A stretch of 64,000 bases of DNA. It comes from Paramecium sonneborni. Its lineage: Eukaryota > Ciliophora > Oligohymenophorea > Peniculida > Parameciidae. Shown in pieces: positions 1-11,007 of this stretch. The notes beneath the pieces were generated by a model. The model was not told the origin of the DNA and did not search any database. It worked only from the letters and a program-made list of their open reading frames with translations. The translations under genes and the position numbers were made by a program. The DNA lies in the NCBI GenBank assembly GCA_905182985.1, contig CAJJDN010000118.1, positions 179,825 through 243,824 on the forward strand. The letters are read 5' to 3'. The stretch's first letter is position 1; every line of letters starts with the position of its first letter.

Positions 1-1
1 A

Positions 2-1252
2 ATATGTTTGAGTATAAAAATAAATGATAATGTATTTAATAAAAATATTAAGATGAAAAAGTATTTATAATGTGATAGTAAATTTTGGTAAATAAATATT
101 GATGATAATGAGACACAGTTATTCATAAGATATGGAAATTTGTGTGATTATGAAGAATTAAATGTGAAAAAAGTGGAGAAGTAATTTCAATCAAAAGAAG
201 AATGTGAGAAATATTATTAAGAGGCATCAAAAATGAAATTAGAAAAAGGATATATAGAAGTGCAGGCAGGTTAATAAATTTAATAGTAATAATTAAAAAA
301 GGATTCAGAAATATAATAAAATCGTAGTGTATAATAAAAGTAGCAATAGAAATAGATTGATACAATAAAAAGAAGTGGTTTAATAAAGGCAGATACAATA
401 GCTGCATTAACAGATGATGCTTTAAGAGGACGATAATAATTAATAAAAGGTGGTGTAGTAGATTTAGGGAAAGGTACAATTCCAACAGGTAAAGTAATGC
501 TAGCATAAACATGGAATGAAGAAATAGATCCAAAGGGTTATTATTTAAGTGAGAAATTAGATGGAATGAGAATGATTTGGACAGGTTCAAAAATGTATTC
601 AAGAAATGGTAATCCTATATAATTTCCTGAATTTTTTGTAAAAGGTTGGCCAAAATCATATTTAGATGGTGAATTATGGTTGGAGAGAGATTAATTTTCT
701 AAATTAGTTTCAATAACAAAAAGATAAGTTCCAGTAGAAGAAGATTGGAGAAGAGTAAAATATATGGTTTTTGATGCTCCAGGATTGAAATTACCATTTA
801 AAGATAGATATTAGAAATTTAAATAAGCATGTGAATAAGCAAATGAATATATAGTATATGTTCCACATATAGAATGCAAAGGTTATGATCACATGATAGA
901 TGAATTAGAAGCAGTATAAGAGAAAGAAGGTGAAGGATTAATGTTAAGAGATCCTGATAGTTTATATGAATAAAGAAGATCTGATAAATTATTAAAAGTA
1001 AAGACATTTTAAGATGATGAAGCTACAGTATTAGCACATGAATAAGGAAGTGGAAGATGTTAAGGAATGCTTGGATCTTTAAAAGTTAAAAATACTAGTG
1101 GAATTATATTTAATATAGGATCAGGTTTAACAGATGATATAAGATAAAAACCACCAAAAATTGGATCTACTATTACATATAAATATTATGGAGTATCAAA
1201 AAATAATGTTCCTAGATTCCCTATTTACTTAAGAGAAAGACCTAAAGAATGA
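2..1252 (+). CDS. ATP-dependent DNA ligase with N-terminal WGR domain (5' partial)
   Basis: Joins nicked DNA by forming an enzyme-AMP intermediate, presumably in nuclear repair. The frame is open from base 2 to TGA at 1250-1252 (416 codons) with no intron; the true start may lie upstream, although ATG at 53 is in frame. Residues about 20-85 resemble a WGR domain (KFW near the start, RYGN in the middle, KGYIEV at the end), the nucleic-acid-binding module of PARPs. After a Gln-rich linker comes the nucleotidyltransferase core: motif I KLDGMR with the adenylated Lys, SRNG, DGELW, EGEGLMLRDP and KLLKVK. A short OB-like tail follows. This small ligase core resembles bacterial/viral-type ligases more than LIG1. 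Family assignment is confident; the WGR call rests on pattern alone. Confidence 0.85.
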
Positions 1253-1298
1253 ATCAATTTTATATATATTTAATTACTATATATAAATTAATATTATT

Positions 1299-3192
1299 AT
1301 GAATTCAGATTGTGTAGAATGTAAAGAAAAAGATTTAAAGATTAAAGAATTAAAATAGAAAATTAAAGAATTAGAAGAATAAATTGAAGCTTTTGGACCT
1401 GAGCTATCTTAAGTCAAGAAACTTGATGAAACTTCACAAAGGCTTTTGAAAGAAAATATTCAAAAAGTTATTGGCGATTTAATTGGTTCAGATCCTAAAT
1501 AAAAGTATATTTAATATACATTATCTTAGGATAAATTAAATGAAACCTTTCTAAAGAACATAAACTAGTAATTTGACTGAAATTTTAAAATAACCAATTA
1601 TTGATGAATAACATACCTATCTTGGATAAAGATTTTTTGAACATTTTCTAATAATCGGACCAGATATAGAAGCATTATAATAATTAGATTAACATACAAA
1701 TGAAATCAAAGTCAAACCTAAAATTCTATATTAATTCCCTAATGTTAATGATTCCCTTTAGTAATCTAATTTATAATATTCTTAGTGATATGGTTCCTCT
1801 TTACATATTTCCCAATGATATTTTAACCAAAAAATTAGAAGCCAATGCTCATAATTTCAATGAAAAAGTGTTACCAGAATTAAAGTAAATTATAATGCAA
1901 ACTCTATAATTAACTAAAGGAGATAATGAATACTCTATTACTATACCTAGAGAAGATATTTAAAATAATAGTAGAATGACTGTAAGTGAATTTGTCTAAG
2001 AATCTAATCCTAATGTATTTAGAAACATTATTTGTTTTGAAATCAATGAATTCATTTGTATAGATCCTAATACATTCAGTTGTTGGTTATGTCCAATTGT
2101 TCATTGTTTTGTTAGCTATTATCCATTTATTAAATTCTTTTTAAAAGAAAATGCTAATATATGGAATCAAGTTAAATTAGAAAGAATTGAACCTTGTCTC
2201 TCTGAAACATCCAGTCATGAAGTCTTAAAAAGAGATCTACTCTTTGTTAAAAGCAAATTGAATACTATTATTATCAATAGATTGTTTTCTTTAAGAAGCA
2301 TCCAAGTTACTTATGACTAAAAATATTAATTGAATGAAATTTAAATCCAAACACCAAAAAGAGATAATGCATAATTTCTCTAATTTTTATGGGGATGTGA
2401 TTAAACTTTCCATATCTTATCATTCAAAGAATTAATTTACTTAATCTCTCATGTTTTACTATCCCAAAGAGTTTTACTATTTTCTAAAAGGAAATCTGTA
2501 CTTTCTCATGTCATGATAACAATCCTTTCCCTTATACATCCTTTTAATTATAAGTTACCATTTATAATATGCATTCCAGATGAACTTATTGATAGAGTGG
2601 CAGCTCCTTGTCCATTCTTTTTTGGAGTAGTTGGGGAATATGATAATTATTCCTAAAGAATAGAAGAAGTTTAATAAGAAGATATTACAATATTGGGTAT
2701 TGTTTTTTCTTATTTTAAGATCTTAATACTAAAAGAATTTACTTTTCTAAAACCTAAAGTAGAGATTTAAAAAAGTGCATTGCTCCAATAAAAAATAATT
2801 CACATTTGAAATAATTATATCATTTGATTAATAACTCTCGAGATAATGCATTTAAAACTATTGGTAAATAAAATTCAAATAGATTTGAAAAATCTACCAA
2901 TTCCAATTCAGTTTTTAAAGATAATGAAAAACAATATTAAAATCTACTTAAAGATATAGCTAAATCCTTTTCAACCTTTTGGCATTCCACAGTCATTTAA
3001 CATATCCCTATTGATAGAAGATTTATTAAACCAGGTGCAGTTGCTATTTTAAATTTACCATTGCTTTAAGAAGTCATGCTATCTAAATGTCCAAAAGATT
3101 CTAAAAGATTTATCAAAGAATTGATCTAAAACCCTACATTTACAGGATATTTAGATGAACTATATGAAGTTATTTATTAATAAAAGTAATGA
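1299..3192 (+). CDS. DENN-domain protein (putative Rab guanine-nucleotide exchange factor)
   Basis: DENN proteins activate Rab GTPases in vesicle traffic. Three introns (1505-1529, 1761-1785, 2697-2719) give one frame of 606 aa. A short coiled coil at the N-terminus precedes the uDENN part (FFEHFLIIGPD, KPKILYQFPN, VPLYIFPND). The central DENN core follows, with ISHVLLSQRVLLFSKRKS, HPFNYKLPFIICIPDELID and PCPFFFGVVGEYDN, then DLNTKRI and a dDENN-like tail that ends at TGA 3190-3192. The third intron ends in AAG rather than TAG. It starts 46 bp after the ligase stop on the same strand and ends 50 bp from the convergent deubiquitinase gene. The subfamily cannot be told from sequence alone. Confidence 0.85.
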
Positions 3193-3242
3193 ATATTTAT
3201 TATTTAACGATTACTAAATAGAAATCTTATAACCCATATATA

Positions 3243-6200
3243 TCAAAATATTTGCACTCCTTTTTATCTCAATTTCTCAACCTTTGTATCTCGTATTGTC
3301 AGGAATGTCATTACAACTGTTAATTATTTGAATTCAGGCATTATCGATCCTATTCCCATTTGAGTATCCTATTAAATTTCTTAATTATTTATTCGAATAC
3401 GTATTTGTTATTCTAACCTTCTAGTCTTATTATCTTCAGTGCTATAAATACAATCCTCCCTTATCTAAATCTATTAAGATTTATATTAAATAGTATTTTA
3501 ACTAACAAACTAAATTATCTTATTAACTGTCTCTGCTAATGTAGTATTCTAAGATACTTAACACAATATTGGGTTGCATAATAATATTATCTCAACACTT
3601 TACAAAAAGCAAATTAAATAAATATCTGTTCCAAGAATGATTGGCTCTAAAAATTTAATATCATGTTTGTATGTATATCTTGAAATTTTTTATGTAAGAT
3701 CTAATTAGACTTATGCTTATTTTTTGTCTTTTTTCGAAATAAGCAACGGAACATATATATTTTAAGGAATTTTTTCTTATTCCATGAATTCAGCAAAACT
3801 CATGCTCTTTAAGATAATATATGTTTGATTATCTATCTAAAAACTCATTTATTCTTTTAATGCTCCGATTGGAACGATTGTTTATTTATAAGTAATATTA
3901 TTATCAAATTAAATTAAATCTTCTATTTTAATTTATTATTATAAAATTTATACATTCCCTTTTTTATCTTTATATTTAATCTAAATATTTTCCTATTTAC
4001 AATCTTCTAATTGGGCAAGAAAATCTAATAGAGATGTAGTAGAATCATTTTTATTAAATAACTAAGAAGTACATTATTATTCATTAACAACTTTGATAAT
4101 GACTTCTCTTAAATTATTAATTTATTCAATATTCTCAGCCATTTCATTTTAAAAATCTATATAAACTTGTACATATTCACTATTTTTTAATACTTAATCT
4201 TAACATTTAAATTCTAATCCATCATTTTAATAATAGATTATAATTTAATCATTATTTGTATACTCTCTATTAAGGATTTCTGAAATTTGTTATCCTTTTT
4301 CTAAAAGCAATATTTAATCAAATTCCATAATTTTATTAGAGTATGTTTTAATAAATACTAAAACTTTATTGTTAATAACAGTTTTATTTTCTTTGGAATT
4401 CTTACCTCCAACTTAAGGAACTAAATCTAATTTAATCTTATCAACTCCAAAGTAGTTATTTATAAGAATTTGATCTTCAAAATTAGTAGATATTAACATT
4501 AATCCAAATAAGTAAATTTTATTTGCTAAATAATAAGATAAATTTCTTTATGGTTACATTTGAATTATAGATTCCAAATTTGGTTTCAAATGCGATATTT
4601 TATACATAAATAAATGTAAACATTTTTTATCAACATCAATTTTTTCACTAAATTGATCTATGATTTATTAAATTGTGATGACTTTGGGTATAATAAGAGG
4701 TGTTGTATATTAATCAAAGAATTCTTCAATAACATTTTAATCAATCGATTAATTTAATGCTGATTTATGAAAAATTATACCAGTTTTCATTTATTGACAT
4801 TGATTTTAATTCAAATGATTAATAGTAAATATATTTGTTTAAATGAAGTTCTTTTGCTCAAATTAAGTATCATTATGTAATTGTTCTTATTTCAAAATCC
4901 ATTCAGGAAAATTTTATGGACTTACAAGAATATCAGGATGATTTGATTTAATATAGACTAACATATAAGCAGTTTCAGGACTATTTTTTTTTTTAGTCAT
5001 GATTTCATCTAAATCACAATTATATTAAGCATAAATGAATTCTCCACCAAAATTGTTTTAAAACACTTCTTATTTTGTTGCTCTAGTAACTATTTTATCA
5101 TCAAATTTAAACCATTCATCTGGATTTTAAGTTGGTCTTATATAACAATAATAATGACCATGATTAATGGCTTCTCCTCTATGTACTAATACTGCAAAAA
5201 GTTGATAGAATTCATCTACTTGATCTATTAAGTATTATTTGAAATTGATTTCATAATCATATGAGAAATAATCATGAATCTTTTTAAAACATTATCCATC
5301 AAATTAATATCTCTTTAAATTAATTAATAAAATTGGTGGCAATTTTTTAAATCTATGAAATTTTATCGCTTCTTATTTACCATATACATCATGAGTATAT
5401 GCATCTAATTATTCAGATTATACAAATAATTTAAGAGATTCATGTAGAGAATTAGTAATATTGAGTGAGATATCCATAAATTATTCTTAATTTGAATTGT
5501 CAAATTTATCATTCTTAATATGATGCTCTAAGACTCCTTAAAATAGAAAGTTTATATTGTTTTCAATTTCTGGTGCTTTAATACAAATAGCTTTAATAAG
5601 TTCCATTATGAATTCCTAAACATCTTATTAAATAGCTTATTGATCTATGTCCCATTTGAATGAATTTATAATTTCTTATGTGGAAATGGCTATTTAACTG
5701 TGTCTTAGATTATAGAATAAGGCTTGAAGCTACAAAACAATCTTTTAAATAAGTTACTGTGCATGGAAACTAGTTATGTTAATCAGAATTTATTGAATAC
5801 ACTAACTTTTCAAAAATACCAAGATGAAATAGGATCTAAAAAACACTATTCATATAACATGTAGCTGAATTATTGATTATTCCTGTGAATCCTACTTCAT
5901 CTCTACTATTATATTTTGGTGCTTATTCTATAACAATTTCATTCAATAAACAAAATTTTTATTCCTTGATTTTTTGAGTAAGTAATAATTTAATACAATT
6001 CTCTTTTTATTCTATTTTGATATCTTTTTATTTTTTTGTTTTTTTACTCTAAATTGAACTTGATAATTTATAAATTTTTCTATTTAAAATATATTATTAA
6101 AATATACGAGTGATCTAATTATTCGCTAAGAGGTTTACAGTAAACAAAAATATGTGCATTATCAGTCTTATTTTCAAATTCAATCTAAAATTTGAATTCG

Positions 6201-6394
6201 TTTCCATCCTTAGCATGAGAATAATAATTAAGACTTTTTTTTTCATCTTCAAATTTAATTTGTGAAAGTGGAGGAATCATCACAAATCTCATAGTTTTAT
6301 TGATTGGCATTTCAAATTCTTAACTTAAGGTGATTTCTTATATTACACTTTAACATTTATTTTACATTTCTGATTATTCAACATCTTCTTGCAT
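3243..6394 (-). CDS. USP7-like ubiquitin carboxyl-terminal hydrolase (MATH + USP)
   Basis: Cysteine protease that removes ubiquitin from target proteins. The start is ATG at 6394-6392; introns at 6080-6107 and 5730-5757 give 1031 aa, close to human USP7 (about 1100). A MATH/TRAF domain is N-terminal (residues about 30-90), as in USP7. The Cys box is NNSATCYMNSVFQ, followed by QQDVQEF. The His box is around GHYYCYIRP, followed by DEWFKFDDKIV and NNFGG. The long C-terminal half fits the ubiquitin-like repeats of USP7 but is too divergent to subdivide by eye. The gene converges on the DENN gene. An antisense ORF over its 3' end (3189-3683) is judged a shadow. Confidence 0.9.
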
Positions 6395-6700
6395 TTAATT
6401 TGAATAATTATTTTTATGAACACAGATTGATTATTTCTGAGTAAAATACGATTGTAGTATTAAAATATTTGAACTACTATATAGTCTAAATTTAAAACTA
6501 AAGTGAAGACATTATTATTTTATCAATGTATTTGATTGTGTTTCATTATAAGTATTGTTTTAATTTAATTTAAATAAAACACTTCAAAGAAATATGGAAA
6601 TCTTAGAAATTGAAATTTATTTGATATAAGTCTAAAAATAATATGATTTTATAAATCACTTCAAGAAATATGATAATATATAGAATTGTTATTATAAAAA
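6395..6700. other. intergenic, no gene seen
   Basis: AT-rich spacer between two tandem minus-strand genes. It would hold the 3' UTR of the exchanger gene and the promoter of the USP7-like gene. I see no ORF or repeat worth naming. Confidence 0.6.
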
Positions 6701-8474
6701 TCAATTAACAAAAAATGTTATCATTGTTAGAGTGATTAAAACGATAAAATAATAGATGAAATAATAATAAGACAATTATTTTTTAAGTTAAAACCTATAG
6801 ATAGTAAATAAATATGATTTACTTTAAGATTAATGATAAAAGCAAAGTTGATGTCATATTAAGAAGTGAAAAAAATAAAAGCAATTAAATAATTAATGTA
6901 GTTTCTGGACTTAGCAAATGTAAATTGGTATTATAATTATTAAGGAATAATTAAAATTAAATATTAGAACCATTCCAAGTTTATTTTAATAAGGCTATTC
7001 CAAATCCTACATTCAAATTAAAAAATGCTCCAGCAAAACAACCTGTAATGGCCATAATTCCAAGTCCCATTTTAGCTAATTGAGTATTAACTAAGAAATC
7101 ACAAGCTGAATTTCCAAAAGCTAAAAAAGTCATGCCTAAATATGAAGGACTAATTCCAGTCAATATTTAGATTAACTATAAACCTAGATCAAGATTAAGT
7201 GATTACCACAATGAAATCAACAAGAATTTCTACTATTAATTTACACCAAACTATTGAACAAATAGCACTCCAGATTATTAAAAACTAATTATATTAGTAT
7301 TTTATACAATTAAAGGTATTTCATAATAATTATGATATAACACTATTATTATTGTAAAACATTCAACATATAACCAAAGTGGATAATTAAATATTAAATA
7401 ATCATAAATATCTAAAACAACTAATAATAATAAAGGAGTAAATAATAATTAAATTGATGTTTTAATTTTATTTTGTTATTTCTTTCCTTCTGTATATTTG
7501 CTAATTAAATCAAAAATTAGAGTTTAAAATGTCTACAATTTTTGAATAATTGTTTATTTTTAAAATGGAATGATTTCAATTAAATCATCATCTTCATTAT
7601 CACAACTTTCAGTTAAATATAAATTAATTTATTATTCTTCAAATTCTAATGATTATTATTCATTTCCAAAATACTTAAAAGGTTTATGATCATCATTTTA
7701 TTATTATGAAGTTTATTATTATTATTAAAACTCATCTTCTGAGAGTAATGCTTATTATTCTTCTTAATTTCCTTATTTTTTTAATAATTACATATTCTCT
7801 TAACAATGTTTGATTTCTGATTTTTCATTTAACATAACAATGAAGATGTAAACTAAATATAAGGAAACAAATAAAATTGAAAATTGTATTGAAATATAAC
7901 CAATATATCCAAATGTAATAATAGATCCAATGCCTAGGATATTAAAAACCAAATCTCTAGTTAAAGATACTTTATTAACTAAAATATGATTAGAATAATA
8001 TAAAACAGATCCTAAAACAAAAGTAGTCATAAATAATCCACTACCAAAAATACTACCTACAGCAATTAAAACACCTTGATCATCTTCTCCTGTTGCTATT
8101 ATTGCAGTAATTACATCTGGAGCACCATTAGCTAAAGCTATTAGAGTAATTCTAATTTAATAAATTTATATATATATATATACCCTGAAAGTGTTTAAGA
8201 TAATTTAAAATACTTTGCTATATGTGTAACTGCAGGAGATAAATAATTCTCTGCTGTTTTTGATAATAAATTAAACATCATAAAGAAAAAGAATGGCTAT
8301 ATAATCTTATTTAATCATTACAATTAACAATAATACTAAGGTGTAATTTTCATTTAGTTAACAATAGAAAACTTAAGTAAAAGCTATTTTTTATTAATTT
8401 GTGCAATTTCTTTATACATATAAGCATTTGTCAATTGATTCTTGAATACTCTCATAATTGCATTAATTATCCAT
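6701..8474 (-). CDS. NCLX-type sodium/calcium exchanger (SLC8B1/CCX group)
   Basis: Cation/Ca2+ antiporter; the animal NCLX relative extrudes Ca2+ from mitochondria. Five introns (8297-8321, 8152-8183, 7285-7307, 7176-7206, 6795-6822) give 544 aa. The N-terminal segment is Cys-containing, as in the NCLX group. The two inverted alpha repeats are clear: alpha-1 has GITLIALANGAPDVIT, and alpha-2 has ISPSYLGMTFLAFGNSACDF followed by GCFAGAFFNLNVG. Between them is an acidic, Gln-rich cytosolic loop (residues about 235-330). About 12 hydrophobic segments are visible. The last exon, after the 28-nt intron, ends in a hydrophobic helix and TGA at 6703-6701. The ALANGAPD core is close to the family motif AFGNGAPD. 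The organelle cannot be inferred from sequence. Confidence 0.88.
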
Positions 8475-8818
8475 ATTTATATAATATATTTAAAATATTA
8501 TATTTGTTTAATTAAATATAAGTATTTTTTATGGAAGTACATATAATTTATGCAAAATGTCAAAAGACTTTTCTTATTATAATAAATTAATCTAATAAAA
8601 ACTAGAGAGAATATAGAGTGATAATAAATGCATACCTTATATCTATCTATTACTATCTAGAAATATTTAAAATAAGCTTATTTTATCAAAATATCAAGAA
8701 TTTAAAGAAAAAACAATAATAATTATTATGTCCGTATTTCTTAAATAATTTATTAAGATACTCAATATGTTATAATATTAAACTTATTTATTTTAAATTT
8801 TAATTTGATATTAAAATT
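8475..8818. other. divergent intergenic region, no gene seen
   Basis: AT-rich spacer between the divergent exchanger and SIMPL genes, so it should contain both promoters. No ORF or repeat stands out. Confidence 0.6.
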
Positions 8819-9595
8819 ATGAAAACATTTCTATCAATTTCACTTTTATTTGCCATAAGTTATTCACAATTTCTTAAACCCACTTCAGGAACTCAAATAA
8901 TAATGTAATCTTGTGGGATTCAAGAATACCTACTACCTGAGATATACTATGTTTAAGGCACTGCATCTTCAATTGTAGAACCAACTCAAGCCATCATTAA
9001 ATTAAATATCGAAGTTAAAAAAAATAAAGCTTAAGAGGCACTCTAATAATTGGCCGTTATTTCAGATAAGGCTATAAAGTAATTTATTATTTTATTGTTA
9101 GAGCTATTCAAGAATAATCAAGTGTGGAATTAAAAATTCAGACAAATGATTATTCCATTTAACCATATATAGAATATGATTACAACATAGATCCTGTTAA
9201 ATTGATCTTTGAGGGGTTCAAAGCTAATAATTTACTCACTATAGAAACAAAAAATCTTCATGAAGTTGGAAAGTAATATATTTTATTTATATTAGAATCA
9301 TTGATACTGCTGTAAAAAATGGAGTTGAGAATATAAATGGTGTAAATTTTGATATTAGTCAAGAATAAAAAAATAAACTTAAAGATTTATTGATTTAAGA
9401 AGCCATTAAAGATGCTAGACATACGGTTATACTTTTCAACAATATATTTAGGCTAATGTAGTTTTAAAATAAATGAATATGAAAATATTATCAGTAAAAA
9501 GTGTTGTTATAAATGAATACTATAATTCAGATTAGGAGAATACCCATTATTAATCAGTAACTGTAGGATACATAATTTCAACTATAGATTAATGA
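8819..9595 (+). CDS. secreted SIMPL (DUF541) domain protein
   Basis: 234 aa after removal of three introns (9079-9101, 9273-9295, 9426-9451). A signal peptide (MKTFLSISLLFAISYSQ) suggests secretion or endomembrane targeting. The rest follows the SIMPL/DUF541 pattern: a paired N-terminal start (VEPTQAIIKLNIEV), the segment around NDYSIQPYIEYDYN, a core IDTAVKNGVENINGVNFDIS, and a helix EAIKDARHTANVVLKQMN followed by KILSVKSVVINE. Bacterial members are periplasmic proteins linked to stress; the eukaryotic role is not known. The third intron would begin with GTT instead of GTA, but its removal is needed to restore the DARHTANVVL helix. Family call is good, function unknown. Confidence 0.75.
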
Positions 9596-9808
9596 TTTTA
9601 TAAAAAAAATATTAATATCTTATTTTCACTATTTTTAGTTAAAGAGGATTAATTAATTAAAAAAAATTTTTAAATATTATTTATTCGTTCAATCCTCATA
9701 AAAAAAACTATCATTTAATTGTATGTATTAAATGATAATTAGAAACTAAATATTAAATTAGTAAATCTTATAGAAAGAATATTATTCTTTGCTCTCTAAT
9801 CTACTATA

Positions 9809-10675
9809 ATGAGTATTTTTGATTTATTATAGTTTACAAAAAATAAGATTTATAATGTTATTTGCTTTTTCCTAAAACAATTAGACAATAAGGATAATAA
9901 AGAAGAGGAAATAAATAAATATATAATTTTATATGAATAAAGATCATAATTTGAATATAATGAAATAAATATTAAATTTAAAAGATTAGAATTATTTACA
10001 CATGTAAGAAATATATTGACTTTACCTTTAATATGTTGTTTTAAAGATATTTAAAAATTTAAATCATCAAAAAATAGATTATTAAACTTAAATATTAAAA
10101 ATTTAGTAGAATATTAAATTTATTTAAATGAATTGAATTCATTATTAAATAAGCATAATAAATGTTATTAGATGATATTACAATAGATGATCAAATATAT
10201 TTATGATGATATTAAGAAATACAATATGATAAATATTTTTGAAGGAATGCAATTTCCATAAAATTAAAAATTAATATTAAGGAATATTAATTATAATAAT
10301 AAGAAATAAATCAAGAGATATAAATAAAAAATGAGAGAAGATAATAAAAATTTTAGAAATTTTAATTGTTAAATGATTTTCATTTATGTAATAAATGTAT
10401 GTATTTTAGATTTTTCATTCAAAATCTCTGCCGCATAATGGTTCATTCTCCCAACATGCAAAATTACCATTCCATCTACCTAGATTAGCTTCTTTATTTC
10501 TACTATTAATAACATAATTTAAATAGGGTTGGGTTCTAAATAGTAATAATCATACTTAGGAGTAGTGAATGTATGTCCTTCTCTTCTGTAATTTTAAAAT
10601 TCATTTATTGCAATTCCAATAACAATTGCTGCACCACAATACCACATTGACATATTTCGAATTAAACTAGAATGA
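9809..10675 (+). CDS. unknown protein; 3' end unresolved
   Basis: The frame beginning ATG 9809 stays open for 288 codons in the ciliate code, far longer than expected by chance at this base composition, so it is probably coding at least to about 10,380. The product is Lys/Asn/Ile-rich with no domain I recognise. The in-frame TGA is only reached at 10673-10675, which would overlap the opposite-strand gene at 10415-10846. The last third is therefore probably not coding, and an intron or short 3' exon that I could not identify may end the gene near 10,380-10,415. A TGA in the next frame sits at the end of the plausible coding part. Confidence 0.45.
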
Positions 10676-10846
10676 AAGATTTTTTGATTAGTACTTGGAA
10701 ACAATTAAATTTCTAAAAGATGATCTCCAAATAAAATCAAAAGGGTTTTAAGTGATTCCGTGATTAAAATCAATAGGGACTCTATGATTTAATACTCTTC
10801 TTGAGAAATTGTATTTTCCTACGAAAAAATTGGATGATTCACTCAT
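10415..10846 (-). CDS. small single-pass membrane protein, unknown (mitochondrial type?)
   Basis: 127 aa encoded with introns at 10667-10694 and 10536-10555; the second is only 20 nt. The middle carries one predicted membrane helix (MWYCGAAIVIGIAI), followed by a hydrophilic tail with two Cys (NFACWENEPLCGRDFE, ending at TGA 10417-10415). Size, one TM helix and a conserved-looking tail recall accessory subunits of mitochondrial respiratory complexes, but I do not recognise a family, so that is only a guess. The start is the first in-frame Met. The reading frame is well supported because splicing both introns restores one frame of 128 codons. Confidence 0.6.
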
Positions 10847-11007
10847 TTATTTTTTTTAATAAAATAATTAGTTATTTTTGATAATTTTAAAGATAAAGCA
10901 ATATGATGAATATTTAATGAGATTGTAAAAAGATGTCTATTAAATGATCTTATTTAAGTATAATTTTTGTTTGTTATTACTATAAAAATTAAATATTTAT
11001 ATAATTA

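Noticed and set aside
123..602. 159-aa standard-code ORF on the minus strand
   Set aside because: Antisense to the ligase gene; a Leu/Ile/His-rich shadow typical of AT-rich coding sequence.
3189..3683. 165-codon plus-strand ORF overlapping the DENN stop
   Set aside because: Antisense to the 3' part of the USP7-like gene, whose frame is continuous to 3243. ORFs of this size arise by chance when only TGA is a stop.
8152..8183. TA microsatellite
   Set aside because: It is the interior of an intron of the NCLX gene, and its removal restores the GITLIALANGAPD motif.
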